Positions 8,211 to 17,857 of a stretch of 64,000 nt of DNA are shown piece by piece (position 1 is the first letter of the stretch; every line of letters begins with the position of its first letter). The notes under the pieces are model-generated. The model saw nothing but the letters and a program-made list of their open reading frames with translations, was not told where the DNA came from and did no database searches. The DNA comes from Gammaproteobacteria bacterium (lineage in GTDB: Bacteria; Pseudomonadota; Gammaproteobacteria; Ga0077554; Ga007554), in NCBI GenBank assembly GCA_021731145.1, contig JAKFXX010000012.1:1-64000 (forward strand), given 5' to 3'. The position numbers and the translations under genes were made by a program.

Positions 8211-9887
8211 TCAGGGGGCGAGCGGGAACAGCAACACAGGGATGATCAGCCACCACGGTATGTTGTGCGGTACTTTAATCTGTTGAGTTGCGCCAAACGG
8301 CCCGGCAAAGCCATCCGCGTCTATCGCCTTGACGCGCATGAAGTATTCGCCCCCGCCTGGGTTGCCCAAAGCGATGCGCGGTTCGGTCAAGGTTTGATCG
8401 GTGTGGATATCCTTGAAGTCCTTGTCGCGCGCCAACTGGAATTGATATTTCTGCCCAGGCTCTCCCTCAGGCCATTGAAATTCCATGTGCTTGCTGTCAA
8501 TTTTCGGCGGCGGCACCATCGGAGAGGCCGGTATCGGCTTCATGGTAAATGTTTGCACGTCGCTGAACGGGCCTTCGTCGTTGCCCGCAGCGCGGCTGGC
8601 GATGCGCCAATAGTAGTCGCCGGGTGTCAGTGTAATGGTATGTTGCAGGTTTTTCAGGCTGGCGAGGTCTGCAATTGGGCTGGAAAATTCAGGGTTGGAT
8701 GCAAGCTGGAAATGGTAGGCCTCGGCCTTTTCGGACTTGGTCCACTGAAACTGCGCCTGATCGCCATAGAGTTTTCCCTTGTCCGCCGGTGCACTGACAA
8801 AAGGTGGTTCGGGGCGTGCTTTCAGGGTGAAGGCATGTTCGGCATTCAGCCCTTCCAGTCCTTGCGCGTCAATGGCGCGGACTCTCAGGAAATAGTTACC
8901 GTCGGGCAGGTCGGGCCACTTCGCCTCATTGGTTTTGAAGGCGCCATCCAGTAATAAATTTTGGAAATCCGGATCCGCAAATACCTGGGCGCGATAGGAT
9001 GCCGCGCCGTCCATGGTTGCCCACCTGAAGCGCAACGGAACCCGCTGCAACAACGCTGCCACCTTCGACAGGTCAGGTGCTTTCTGCAAGGCAATGGGCG
9101 GGGAAGGTGGCTTGCCGGCCTCGGCCAGCGTGCCGAACCCGGCGGGGACGGGGAATGGTTTACCCTCACCCTGTACCGCCACCTCGCCATGCAGCACCTC
9201 GCTGCGTGACACGTTAGCGGTATCCGCACTCACGCGGAAGTCTGTGCCGCGCACGCCGACGGCAATCACTGGGGTAATGATTTCATAGCGCGCCGCAGGG
9301 CCTCTCAAGGGGGTGACCTGGGTTTCCACCTGGCCGCTTTGCAGCCGCGTGCGTGTGTCCGTCACGCCGGACTTTCCGTATGCGGCCATCGTTGCCAGCG
9401 TCAACCGGCTGTTTGCCATCACCATCAGGCGCGAGCCGTCGGCAAAGCGTAGCGTGAGGTTGCTGTCGCTGCCGGTGCGGATTTGATCACCCGCCTGCAA
9501 GGATGCCCCGGCCTCAATCGCCAGGGACGCGCCGCCCGTGGCGTGTATCACCTCGGCCACCCCCTGCACGCGCATCACCTCGGCGACGGTTTGCTGGAGT
9601 TTCAGCAATTCAACGGGTATGCGCAACTGTAATCCCGGTGGGAGCTGTCTCGGGTTTTTGACGCCGTTGATTTTTTGCAGTTTTACCCAATCACGGGCGC
9701 GCGCCAAATAGCTGTTCGAGACGCCAATCAGCGTGTCACCCTGGCGTACCGTATATATCCAGTCAGCAGTGCCCGCCTGGGCGTATCCCGTCAACAGCAA
9801 AGCCATCCAGATGCAGCGGGGTAAGCGCTTGCCTGACCGATGTGGAAAAGGGCTTGATGTGAGGTGGGTATTCACTGATAGCATCAT
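8211..9887 (-). CDS. LysM-FecR domain envelope protein with FN3-like repeats
   Basis: A 558-residue secreted protein. A signal peptide lies at about residues 20-40, followed by a LysM domain (YTVRQGDTLIGVSNSYL...) that should bind peptidoglycan and a FecR domain (about 120-250) with AVGVRGTDFRV. Three or so FN3-like repeats containing YHFQLA, YQFQLA and EYFMRVKAIDADG follow, and a hydrophobic C-terminal segment (WWLIIPVLLFPLAP) may anchor it in a membrane. It is the first gene of a minus-strand run with the CHASE2 kinase and Hpt genes. It may be a periplasmic input or partner of the kinase; this is inferred from gene order. Confidence 0.85.
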   Translation of the reverse strand: MMLSVNTHLTSSPFPHRSGKRLPRCIWMALLLTGYAQAGTADWIYTVRQGDTLIGVSNSYLARARDWVKLQKINGVKNPRQLPPGLQLRIPVELLKLQQTVAEVMRVQGVAEVIHATGGASLAIEAGASLQAGDQIRTGSDSNLTLRFADGSRLMVMANSRLTLATMAAYGKSGVTDTRTRLQSGQVETQVTPLRGPAARYEIITPVIAVGVRGTDFRVSADTANVSRSEVLHGEVAVQGEGKPFPVPAGFGTLAEAGKPPSPPIALQKAPDLSKVAALLQRVPLRFRWATMDGAASYRAQVFADPDFQNLLLDGAFKTNEAKWPDLPDGNYFLRVRAIDAQGLEGLNAEHAFTLKARPEPPFVSAPADKGKLYGDQAQFQWTKSEKAEAYHFQLASNPEFSSPIADLASLKNLQHTITLTPGDYYWRIASRAAGNDEGPFSDVQTFTMKPIPASPMVPPPKIDSKHMEFQWPEGEPGQKYQFQLARDKDFKDIHTDQTLTEPRIALGNPGGGEYFMRVKAIDADGFAGPFGATQQIKVPHNIPWWLIIPVLLFPLAP

Positions 9888-10084
9888 ACGTTATTCTGCT
9901 CCATGAAAGGAAATAGCGTTTTCCCCCGGGAAATGACAGCTTCTACGCTGTGATCGTTCCATTTGCGAATTTAACAAAACTTATCAAACAGTTCTACATT
10001 ATGGCCCTAGAATGTAGATTGTTCCTGATAAACACAGGGCAAGTGTACTTGGTGCCCGCCTGGCGGCCTCTCGGAGAAGCCCGC

Positions 10085-11104
10085 ATGAATATAGTAATTG
10101 TTGATGATGATCCGGAGCATCTGTCGCTGGTTCATCGACTGCTCGAAAACCTGGATGAGTGCCAGGTGCTGGATTTTTCGCGCCCACTCGAAACCCTCGC
10201 TTGGTGTGAGCAGAATGACCCTGATTTGGTGATTGTCGATTATATGATGCCCGAACTGGATGGCATGGAGTTTATCCGCCGCTTCCGTCGGCTGCATGGC
10301 AAGATGGATACGCCAGTCGTCATGGTTACCTCGCGCACGGAAAGCCATGTGCGTTACGAGGCGCTGGAGGTGGGCGCGACGGATTTTCTTAACAAGCCGG
10401 TCGATAAAACCGAGCTTTTTGTGCGCACCAGAAACATGCTGGCCCTGCGCCGCAATCAAAAACAACTCGCCAATCGCGCCGAATGGCTGGCCGGGGAGGT
10501 TAAAAAGGCGACAGCGGAAATTGTTGCTCGGGAACGCGAAACCATCCTGCGACTGTCCAAGGCGGCGGAATACCGCGACCCGGAGACGGGTGCGCATATT
10601 CTGCGTATGGCCCATTATGCGCGGCTTATAGCGCGAAATATCGGAACTCCCGAGGAGGAGCAGGATCTTATCCAGAAAGCTGCGCCCATGCATGATATCG
10701 GCAAGGTGGGCGTTCCCGATCATATCCTGCTCAAGCCCGGGCGGCTGGACCCTGACGAGTTGAAGATTATGCGGCAGCACGCGCAGATCGGCTATGAGAT
10801 CCTCAAAGACAGTGATTCCCATATATTGCGCGTTGCGGCGCAAATTGCGCTGACGCATCATGAAAGGTACGATGGCCTTGGTTATCCGCACGGAACAAAA
10901 GGCGAGGATATCCCGATAGTGGGACGGATCACGGCGCTGGCCGATGTTTTTGATGCCTTGCTGTCCAGCCGACCCTACAAAAAGGCCTGGGAATTGGATC
11001 GTGTAATTGAAATGATCAAGGCTGAATCCGGGAAACACTTTGATCCACTGTGTGTGGAAGCGCTATTCAAGGACTGGGATGCGGTATTGGAAATAAGGCG
11101 GTGA
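10085..11104 (+). CDS. Response regulator with HD-GYP domain (cyclic di-GMP phosphodiesterase)
   Basis: A 339-residue REC-HD-GYP protein. The receiver has acidic pocket VDDD and phospho-acceptor Asp52 (VIVDYMMPELDG). The HD-GYP domain carries HDIGKVGVPDHILLKPG and HHERYDGLGYPHG, so it is expected to hydrolyse c-di-GMP. An ORF is open from 9950, but GGAG at 10073-10076 and the receiver boundary set the start at ATG 10085. A close paralogue follows in tandem. The pair is divergent from the CHASE2/FecR genes and may be the output of that phosphorelay. Confidence 0.93.
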   Translation: MNIVIVDDDPEHLSLVHRLLENLDECQVLDFSRPLETLAWCEQNDPDLVIVDYMMPELDGMEFIRRFRRLHGKMDTPVVMVTSRTESHVRYEALEVGATDFLNKPVDKTELFVRTRNMLALRRNQKQLANRAEWLAGEVKKATAEIVARERETILRLSKAAEYRDPETGAHILRMAHYARLIARNIGTPEEEQDLIQKAAPMHDIGKVGVPDHILLKPGRLDPDELKIMRQHAQIGYEILKDSDSHILRVAAQIALTHHERYDGLGYPHGTKGEDIPIVGRITALADVFDALLSSRPYKKAWELDRVIEMIKAESGKHFDPLCVEALFKDWDAVLEIRR

Positions 11105-11220
11105 TTTTTCGATGGTTTTTTTCATGTAAAAAACAGATTTTCAATAAAATAAAAACCTAAAAAAGTACTAATTCAGGCATGTTTTTATAAGTAAAGCCAT
11201 GCAGGCCAGCGGAGGGTGAA

Positions 11221-12270
11221 ATGAATATAGTGATAGTGGATGATGATCAGGATTCGGTGTCCCTCCTGCTGCAGATGCTGGGCTCGCTTGAAGGATGCAG
11301 CACAATCTGTTTCACGAAACCCCATGAGGGGCTGGAGTGGTGCGCACGGAGTGATCCCGACCTGGTGATTCTCGATTATGCCATGCCGGATATGGATGGC
11401 ATTGAGTTTCTGTGCCGTTTCCGTGCCCTGAAGGGTAAGAGTGGGATACCTTTGTTGATGGTCACGGTTGTTCACGAAAAGTCGGTGCGCTATCAGGCGC
11501 TGGAGATGGGGGCAACGGATTTTCTCACCAAGCCAGTTGATTCAATCGAGCTGATTGCCCGTGTAAAAAATATGCTTGCCTTGCGCCGCAACCATAAACA
11601 ACTTTCTGATCTTGCGGGATGGCTGGCTCAGGAGGTGGGCAAGGTTACCGATGAGATTGTGTTGCGGGAACGTGAGATTATTATTCGCCTCTCCAAGGCT
11701 GCGGAATACCGCGACCCGGAAACCGGCGCGCACGTGCTGCGCATGGCCCACTACTCCCAGCTGATTGCAAAAAATCTCGGGCTTGCCCGCCAGGATCAGG
11801 ATATTCTCCTGGAAGCGGCACCGATGCACGACATCGGTAAAGTCGGCATCCCTGATTATATCCTCCTCAAGCCCGGCCCCTTGAGTCCGGCGGAAGCTAC
11901 TATCATGCGGCAACATGCCCAGATCGGTTATGAAATTCTCAAGGGCAGTGAATCCCGTATCCTTAATGTTGCTGCGCAGATTGCGTTGACACACCATGAA
12001 AAATACGATGGGTCGGGCTATCCGTCCGGTTTGCAAGGTGATGATATCCCGGTTTATGGCCGGATTGTTGCGTTGTCGGACGTGTTCGATGCGCTGCTTT
12101 CCCAGCGTCCCTATAAAGAAGCGTGGGGAGTGGAGCGTGTCGCGGAAACAATCCGTGCGGGGGCGGGCAGCCACTTTGATCCGGCCTGTGTGGATGCATT
12201 ATTCAATGACTGGCAGGCCGTGCAGGCGATTATGCAAACTTTTCGCAACGAAGAATCCCCATTGCATTAA
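11221..12270 (+). CDS. Response regulator with HD-GYP domain, paralogue
   Basis: A 349-residue tandem paralogue of the previous gene, with the same REC (Asp52 in VILDYAMPDMDG) and HD-GYP motifs (HDIGKVGIPDYILLKPG, HHEKYDGSGYPSG). A GGAGGGTGAA Shine-Dalgarno precedes the ATG. A 116-bp AT-rich spacer separates the two copies, so the second may have its own promoter. All visible catalytic residues are retained in both copies, suggesting both are active c-di-GMP phosphodiesterases with different input specificity. Confidence 0.93.
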   Translation: MNIVIVDDDQDSVSLLLQMLGSLEGCSTICFTKPHEGLEWCARSDPDLVILDYAMPDMDGIEFLCRFRALKGKSGIPLLMVTVVHEKSVRYQALEMGATDFLTKPVDSIELIARVKNMLALRRNHKQLSDLAGWLAQEVGKVTDEIVLREREIIIRLSKAAEYRDPETGAHVLRMAHYSQLIAKNLGLARQDQDILLEAAPMHDIGKVGIPDYILLKPGPLSPAEATIMRQHAQIGYEILKGSESRILNVAAQIALTHHEKYDGSGYPSGLQGDDIPVYGRIVALSDVFDALLSQRPYKEAWGVERVAETIRAGAGSHFDPACVDALFNDWQAVQAIMQTFRNEESPLH

Positions 12271-12312
12271 CCCGAACCCCGCACGCGCCTCATAGCTGGT
12301 AAACTGGCGGCT

Positions 12313-14223
12313 ATGATCACACTTCGTAATATATCGCTGCGACGCGGCGGACGCCTTCTGTTGGAGGACGTCACACTTACTTTTCACGCCGGACAAAAAA
12401 TAGGTATCACCGGCGCCAATGGCACCGGAAAATCCAGCCTGTTTGCCTTGCTGCGTGGTGAAATCCATCAAGATAGCGGCGATGTGGGTATGCCGCCGCA
12501 GCTCACTATCGCCCACGTCGCGCAAGAAACCCTCGCGCTGGATCAACCTGCCATAGAGTATGTTATTGATGGTGATGCGGAGTTGCGCGTGTGTGAGGCG
12601 CAGATCGCCGAAGCTGGCCACGCCGATGATGGCGAGCGTATCGCCGCGCTCTATGCACGTTATGAAAATATTGATGGCTACACCGTTCGGATACGTGCCG
12701 CGCAGCTTCTAAGTGGCTTGGGGTTCACCGTGCCGGAGCATATGCGGCCTGTCAGCGCCTTCTCCGGCGGTTGGCGCATGCGGCTCAATCTGGCCAAGGC
12801 GCTGATGTGCCGTTCCGATTTGCTGTTGCTCGATGAACCGACCAACCATCTCGACCTCGATGCCGTACTGTGGCTTGAGCAATGGCTGCTGGCTTACCCG
12901 GGCACGCTGTTGCTGATCTCCCATGACCGCGACTTTCTGGATAATGTTGTGGATGCTATCGCCCATGTGGAGCAACGCAATATCAACCTGTACAGTGGCA
13001 ACTACGCGCAGTTTGAGCGGCAACGTGCCGAGAAGCTGGCGCTGCAACAGGGAAGCTACGAGAAGCAGCAGCGTGAGATCGCCCACATGCAGGACTTCGT
13101 GGCGCGCTTTCGCGCCAAGGCCAGCAAGGCACGCCAGGCGCAAAGCCGACTCAAGGCTCTGGCGCGCATGGAAACAATTGCCGCAGCCCATGTGGACTCA
13201 CCGTTCCGCTTTGCCTTCCGCGAACCCGCCAAACACCCTCATCCGTTATTGCGCCTGGAAAAGGTTAGCGTCGGATATGGCGATACCGTTATTTTGCGCG
13301 ACATCAATCTCGGTTTGGAGGCGGGCGCGCGCCTGGGTGTGCTGGGCCGCAACGGCGCGGGCAAGTCTACCCTCATCAAGTTTCTGGCGGGTGAGATCAA
13401 GCCACTGAGCGGGCAGCGGATTGATGGCGATGGCTTGCGCATTGGTTATTTTGCTCAGCATCAGCTCGAACAACTGCGTCCTGAAGACAGCCCGTTGGAG
13501 CATTTGCGGCGTCTTGATCAGCAGGGTAACGATGCGTCGGGCGGAGCGGGTGAGCAGGAAATGCGCAGTTTTCTCGGGGGTTTTGGCTTCGCTGGTGACG
13601 ACGCGATGCGTGCGGTGGCGCCATTTTCCGGGGGAGAAAAGGCGCGTCTGGTGCTGGCCCTGCTCGCGTGGCAGCGCCCTCACCTGCTGTTGCTCGACGA
13701 GCCAACCAATCACCTGGATCTGGACATGCGCGACGCGCTCACCATGGCTCTGCAGGATTATCAGGGCGCGCTAGTAGTGGTGTCCCATGACCGCTATCTG
13801 CTGCGCACCATTGCCGATAGCCTGGTGCTGGTGGCGGATGGCAAAGTGGCGGCATTCGATGGCGACCTGGATGATTACCGGGACTGGCTGAATCAGTCGC
13901 AAAAGCAAAAACAGCCAGATCTTCCGAAAAATCCGTCCGCTGCCGCTAATAATAATTCCAAGCTGCAAAACCGCCAGGCCGCACAGCAGCGCCGCCCGCT
14001 GGAAAAGCGTCTGAGCGAGATCGAAAGGCAGCTTACACGTTTTCATGACGAAAAGACCGCAGTGGAAGAGCTACTCGCTGATCCCGTCAGCTATCAGGTG
14101 GAAAACACGGCCCGCCTGAATGAGGGCATCGCACAGCGGACGCAGATTATCGGGCAATTACAAAAGATTGAAGAGGATTGGCTGGAGGTCAGCGAGATGC
14201 TGGCGGCGTTGTCAGATGTGTGA
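12313..14223 (+). CDS. ABC-F family ATPase (YheS/Uup-like)
   Basis: A 636-residue soluble protein with two ABC ATPase domains and no membrane segments. Walker A motifs are GANGTGKSS and GRNGAGKST; signature motifs are FSGGWRMRL and FSGGEKARL; both Walker B motifs read LLLDEPTNHLDLD. A charged linker around residues 230-300 and a C-terminal coiled-coil region (about 540-630) match YheS-type ABC-F proteins, which act on the ribosome. Among E. coli paralogues, YheS fits best by length (637). It converges with yqaA across a repeat element. Confidence 0.9.
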   Translation: MITLRNISLRRGGRLLLEDVTLTFHAGQKIGITGANGTGKSSLFALLRGEIHQDSGDVGMPPQLTIAHVAQETLALDQPAIEYVIDGDAELRVCEAQIAEAGHADDGERIAALYARYENIDGYTVRIRAAQLLSGLGFTVPEHMRPVSAFSGGWRMRLNLAKALMCRSDLLLLDEPTNHLDLDAVLWLEQWLLAYPGTLLLISHDRDFLDNVVDAIAHVEQRNINLYSGNYAQFERQRAEKLALQQGSYEKQQREIAHMQDFVARFRAKASKARQAQSRLKALARMETIAAAHVDSPFRFAFREPAKHPHPLLRLEKVSVGYGDTVILRDINLGLEAGARLGVLGRNGAGKSTLIKFLAGEIKPLSGQRIDGDGLRIGYFAQHQLEQLRPEDSPLEHLRRLDQQGNDASGGAGEQEMRSFLGGFGFAGDDAMRAVAPFSGGEKARLVLALLAWQRPHLLLLDEPTNHLDLDMRDALTMALQDYQGALVVVSHDRYLLRTIADSLVLVADGKVAAFDGDLDDYRDWLNQSQKQKQPDLPKNPSAAANNNSKLQNRQAAQQRRPLEKRLSEIERQLTRFHDEKTAVEELLADPVSYQVENTARLNEGIAQRTQIIGQLQKIEEDWLEVSEMLAALSDV

Positions 14224-14286
14224 AAGCGCATCGCTGGGGTCGTTCTGGTGCCGGAGGCAATCAACATTCCTGTTCAGGAACCGTAC

Positions 14287-14422
14287 CTAGTACATGAAAT
14301 TATAAATTACGAAACATGATCCGAATCCCATGTAGGGCTGGCTTTAGCCTGACATGTCGGCCTGAAGGCCGACCTACAATTGTGCGGCATTACGCTGCAC
14401 AATTTATGTGTTCATGTACTAG
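14287..14422. mobile_element. MITE/REP-like palindromic element with 12-bp perfect terminal inverted repeats
   Basis: CTAGTACATGAA at 14287-14298 is repeated in inverse at 14411-14422, and the similarity extends imperfectly to about 22 bp (ATAAATT is shared). Inside are a perfect hairpin (GTCGGCC/GGCCGAC about 14355-14372, loop TGAA) and a related imperfect unit starting TGTAGGGCTGGC. The right terminus supplies the TAG stop of yqaA. It has no coding capacity. The structure suggests a non-autonomous miniature element, inserted between two convergent genes. Confidence 0.6.
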
Positions 14423-14847
14423 ACTATCAGCAGAATGGCTGCATAGCGCGCCGCTTTACCAATGGCGATAAACAGCAGCGCCAGTCCACCGTGAATGCGC
14501 AACCAGCCCGCCGCCACGCACAGCGGATCGCCGATTATTGGCAGCCAGGAAAACAGCAACAGCGGGCTGCCCCATTTTTGCATATACTGCACCGCGCGCC
14601 GCAGTTTTTCATTGCCCATGGCTTGCGCGGGGTAGCGCCATGCGATTAGCCGACCAATCAGCCAGGAACTCATTCCGCCCAGCGTATTGCCCAGTGTCGC
14701 TACCCAGAGTAATGTCCAGGGATCATGGCCCTTGTTGGCGGCCAGCAGCGCCAGGATCGCTTCCGAGCCGCCCGGTATTATCGTTGAGGCAAGAAAGGCG
14801 CTCAGGAATAGCGCCCATACCCCCCATTCGTTGACAAACTCCAGCAT
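14419..14847 (-). CDS. yqaA: YqaA family inner-membrane protein (DedA/SNARE-associated type)
   Basis: A 142-residue polytopic protein with four hydrophobic segments and the YqaA features SAFLASTIIPGGSEAILA, GNTLGGMSSWLIGR and LFSWLPIIGDPLCVAAGWLR. Related DedA/VTT proteins are implicated in lipid scrambling or transport, but the role of YqaA itself is not established. The TAG stop codon is part of the terminal repeat of the neighbouring palindromic element, so the last residues could have been altered by its insertion. Confidence 0.85.
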   Translation of the reverse strand: MLEFVNEWGVWALFLSAFLASTIIPGGSEAILALLAANKGHDPWTLLWVATLGNTLGGMSSWLIGRLIAWRYPAQAMGNEKLRRAVQYMQKWGSPLLLFSWLPIIGDPLCVAAGWLRIHGGLALLFIAIGKAARYAAILLIV

Positions 14848-14870
14848 CAGCGCTCCGCCATGAAAGGCAA

Positions 14871-14895
14871 TAAAAAAAGCGGCCGAAGCCGCTTA
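14871..14895 (-). terminator. Rho-independent terminator read on the minus strand
   Basis: On the minus strand AAGCGGC-TTCG-GCCGCTT (14894 to 14877) is followed by a run of seven T (14876 to 14871 region), a textbook intrinsic terminator. It lies upstream of yqaA and downstream of no annotated minus-strand gene, so it must end a short transcript that starts between 14896 and lipB, or attenuate yqaA. Confidence 0.8.
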
Positions 14896-15039
14896 GTGGT
14901 GATGCGTGTGGTTTTTGTTGTAAACCGGCATCCCTGCAATCCTGGCGGGATGTAAGATGTAATATAATGTGTCGTGAAATCTAAACCACGAGTATGGCGC
15001 GAGTCAATACCGTTTTTTAACTCTATCCCGGTAACATAA

Positions 15040-15690
15040 ATGAATCCTGGCGCCGTACTGGCGGGTTTGGCTAAATCAGAGGTGCCGAATGTCGTGGTGC
15101 GCCACCTTGGACGCTGCAACTACCTGCCGGTATGGCACGCCATGCAGGAATTCACCGCTATGCGCACGGACGATGCCCCCGATGAGCTGTGGCGGGTGGA
15201 GCACCCGCCGGTGTATACCCAGGGCATGAACGGCAAGCCCGAGCACCTGCTTGATCCAGGCACTATCCCGGTGATCCAGGTGGATCGTGGTGGACAGGTC
15301 ACCTACCACGGGCCGGGGCAGGCCGTGGTCTACGTGCTGGTTGACCTGCGCCGCCGTGGCTGGGGGGTGCGGCAACTGGTTGGTTACATGGAACAGGCGG
15401 TGATCGACTTGCTGGCGGACTATGGCATCCCTGCCCATGCGCGCCGCGACGCCCCCGGTGTGTATGTTGGGAACAGCAAAATCGCAGCCCTCGGACTGCG
15501 TGTGCGCCGTGGATGCAGCTATCACGGCCTGAGCCTCAATGTGGTGATGGATCTGGAGCCATTTCAGCGCATCAACCCCTGTGGCTATGCGGGGATGGAG
15601 GTTACACAGGTGAGCGATTTGGGTGGTCCATGCGATTTTGGCGCAGTGTCTGATGCGCTGCTAAGGCATCTTGGGCGGCATCTGGGGTAA
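15040..15690 (+). CDS. lipB: Octanoyl-(acyl-carrier-protein):protein N-octanoyltransferase
   Basis: LipB transfers octanoate from acyl carrier protein to lipoyl domains, the first step of lipoate synthesis. The 216 residues include the family motif [16 protein letters not shown], the catalytic lysine region [15 protein letters not shown] with SYHGLSLNV, and the catalytic cysteine in INPCGYAG. A perfect TATAAT (14963-14968) upstream could be its -10 element, though no good -35 is seen. It is followed 96 bp later by lipA, which performs the next step. Confidence 0.95.
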   Translation: MNPGAVLAGLAKSEVPNVVVRHLGRCNYLPVWHAMQEFTAMRTDDAPDELWRVEHPPVYTQGMNGKPEHLLDPGTIPVIQVDRGGQVTYHGPGQAVVYVLVDLRRRGWGVRQLVGYMEQAVIDLLADYGIPAHARRDAPGVYVGNSKIAALGLRVRRGCSYHGLSLNVVMDLEPFQRINPCGYAGMEVTQVSDLGGPCDFGAVSDALLRHLGRHLG

Positions 15691-15786
15691 ACTATGCTGA
15701 TGACAGGTCAGGCTCCACAGATTGAGCATGAGTCATATCTGTTTGAATCCGCGTAAATTCTTCTAACTCAACTCCCAGAAAATCCC

Positions 15787-16755
15787 ATGGCCATATTCGA
15801 TAGCGACGAACTCCCGCCCCTGGCGCCCAACCCTATGAAGGGCGAGTCAAAAGTGTCTCGTATTCCGGTTAAGGTGGTGCCCGCCGCCGCGCCCCTGAGA
15901 AAACCGGCATGGATACGCGCCCGCTCGCCCAACAGTCCCGAGGTTGCACGGCTCAAGGGCGTATTGCGTGAACACAAGTTGCATACCGTGTGCGAAGAGG
16001 CGTCATGCCCGAATCTGGGGGAATGCTTCGGCCACGGCACAGCCACCTTTATGATCATGGGCAATATTTGCACGCGGCGCTGCCCGTTTTGCGATGTCGC
16101 CCACGGCAGGCCCAATGCGCTGGATGCCGATGAGCCGGAGAATCTTGCGCGTACCATTGAGGCGATGGGGCTGCGCTATGTGGTGGTGACCTCGGTGGAC
16201 CGCGACGACCTGCGTGACGGCGGGGCGGGCCACTTCGCCGCCTGCATCCAGGCGATACGCCGCAGGGCGCCGAACACGCGGCTCGAAATTCTTGTGCCCG
16301 ATTTTCGCGGACGCATGGATGTCGCGCTGGAGGTGCTGAACGACAATCCGCCGGATGTTTTCAACCACAACCTGGAAACCGTGGCGCGCCTCTATAAGCA
16401 GGCACGTCCCGGCTCCGATTATGAGTGGTCTCTCAAGCTGCTGCAGCGCTTCAAGGCGGCCCATCCCGCCATCCCTACCAAGTCCGGCGTGATGCTCGGT
16501 CTCGGTGAGACCATCGAGGAAGTTGAACAGGTGATGATGGATTTACGCGCTCACGGCTGCAACATGCTCACCCTTGGCCAATATCTGCAACCCAGCCAAC
16601 ACCACTTGCCTGTGGCGCGCTACGTTACGCCTGATGAGTTTGATCGTCTCGCGGAAACAGGCCGCAAAATGGGCTTTGCCAATGTCGCCAGCGGCCCGAT
16701 GGTGCGCTCTTCCTATCATGCCGATTTACAGGCGGCGGGTGATAAAGTCGTATAG
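15787..16755 (+). CDS. lipA: Lipoyl synthase
   Basis: A radical SAM enzyme that inserts two sulfurs into octanoylated lipoyl domains. The 322 residues contain both cluster motifs: the auxiliary cluster [12 protein letters not shown] (CX4CX5C) and the radical [11 protein letters not shown] (CX3CX2C), plus the C-terminal RSSY serine that ligates the auxiliary cluster. The length matches the family. It works directly after LipB. Confidence 0.97.
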   Translation: MAIFDSDELPPLAPNPMKGESKVSRIPVKVVPAAAPLRKPAWIRARSPNSPEVARLKGVLREHKLHTVCEEASCPNLGECFGHGTATFMIMGNICTRRCPFCDVAHGRPNALDADEPENLARTIEAMGLRYVVVTSVDRDDLRDGGAGHFAACIQAIRRRAPNTRLEILVPDFRGRMDVALEVLNDNPPDVFNHNLETVARLYKQARPGSDYEWSLKLLQRFKAAHPAIPTKSGVMLGLGETIEEVEQVMMDLRAHGCNMLTLGQYLQPSQHHLPVARYVTPDEFDRLAETGRKMGFANVASGPMVRSSYHADLQAAGDKVV

Positions 16756-16852
16756 CTTTCTTTAAATTCTCGACGAAAAATTTGATGATAAGCCGGGCCA
16801 AACCTTGCAGGATTTTTTTTGAATAGGTGCCGCGTAAACGGGAGTGAAAACA

Positions 16853-17413
16853 ATGCGGCGTTGTGAGTGGGCAAACGGAAGTCCATTGGAAATGGAATAT
16901 CACGACAGCGAGTGGGGCGTGCCTGTCCATGATGACCGGGTGCTGTTCGAGTTTTTGATTCTGGAAGGCGCGCAGGCGGGTTTGAGCTGGTCTACGATAC
17001 TCAAAAAGCGCGAGAATTACCGAATAGCATTCGATGATTTTGATGCCCAAAAAATCGCGCAGTACGATGAAGATAAAATCGCCACTCTTCTTGCCGACCC
17101 CGGTATTGTGCGTAACCAGCTGAAAGTGGCCGCCACGGTTTTGAACGCCCGGTTGTTTCTGGCTGTGCAAAAAGAGTTTGGCAGTTTTGATCGTTATATC
17201 TGGAGTTTTGTCGGCGGCGCTCCCATCATCAATGCGCGGCAGTCCGCCAAGGATGTTCCCGCCAAAACAGCGGAATCAGATGCCATGAGCAAGGATCTGG
17301 CCAAACGCGGTTTTAAATTCGTCGGCTCCACCATCTGTTATGCCTATATGCAGGCGACCGGGATGGTGAACGATCATGATGTGGCGTGCCATCGCTATCA
17401 TGTCTGTCAGTGA
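16853..17413 (+). CDS. tag: DNA-3-methyladenine glycosylase I
   Basis: Base-excision repair enzyme removing 3-methyladenine. The protein starts MRRCEWANGS; Cys4 and His17 fall exactly on the zinc ligand positions of E. coli Tag (C4, H17), and the C-terminal HDVACH provides the second pair. This numbering and the GGAG at 16841-16844 favour ATG 16853 over the open GTG at 16844. The helix-hairpin-helix fold region contains EGAQAGLSWSTILKKRENYR. The 3' end overlaps the TfoX-like gene by 14 bp. Confidence 0.93.
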   Translation: MRRCEWANGSPLEMEYHDSEWGVPVHDDRVLFEFLILEGAQAGLSWSTILKKRENYRIAFDDFDAQKIAQYDEDKIATLLADPGIVRNQLKVAATVLNARLFLAVQKEFGSFDRYIWSFVGGAPIINARQSAKDVPAKTAESDAMSKDLAKRGFKFVGSTICYAYMQATGMVNDHDVACHRYHVCQ

Positions 17414-17765
17414 TCAATACAGTGACTATGTGCTTGAGCAACTGCGTTGCGCCGGGCAGGTGACCGGCAGAAAAATGTTTGGCGGGATGGGGCTTTATTT
17501 GCAGGGCGCGTTTTTCGCCTTGATTGCCAGTGACACCCTGTACTTTAAAGTGGATGACGCCAACCGGTCTGACTATGAGGCTGCGGGCATGGGGCCATTC
17601 AAACCCTTTGCCGACAGGCCCGGCTACACCATGCAGTATTACGAGGTTCCGGTAGACGTGCTGGAGGATGTTGCAGAGTTGCGGGTGTGGGCTAACAAGG
17701 CGCTGTCCGTGGCGCTGCGCAAGGCTTCCGGCGGCAAAAAATCCTCCAAAAAGACCAAGTCATAG
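17400..17765 (+). CDS. TfoX N-terminal domain protein
   Basis: A 121-residue protein matching the TfoX N-terminal domain (RKMFGGMGLYLQGAFFALI, LYFKVD, PFADRPGYTMQYYEVP). It lacks the C-terminal TfoX helical domain, so it is not a full-length competence regulator; stand-alone domains of this kind are common and of unknown function. ATG 17400 lies inside the end of tag, giving a 14-bp overlap and probable translational coupling. The tail is Lys/Ser rich (KKSSKKTKS). Confidence 0.85.
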   Translation: MSVSDQYSDYVLEQLRCAGQVTGRKMFGGMGLYLQGAFFALIASDTLYFKVDDANRSDYEAAGMGPFKPFADRPGYTMQYYEVPVDVLEDVAELRVWANKALSVALRKASGGKKSSKKTKS

Positions 17766-17857
17766 GGTTGGGAATCCTGTCCTCCCCATCATTTCTGCAA
17801 GCCCGCCGGGATGGTGTACAATCATCTATATCATAGAAACAACACGAGGAATCCCCA

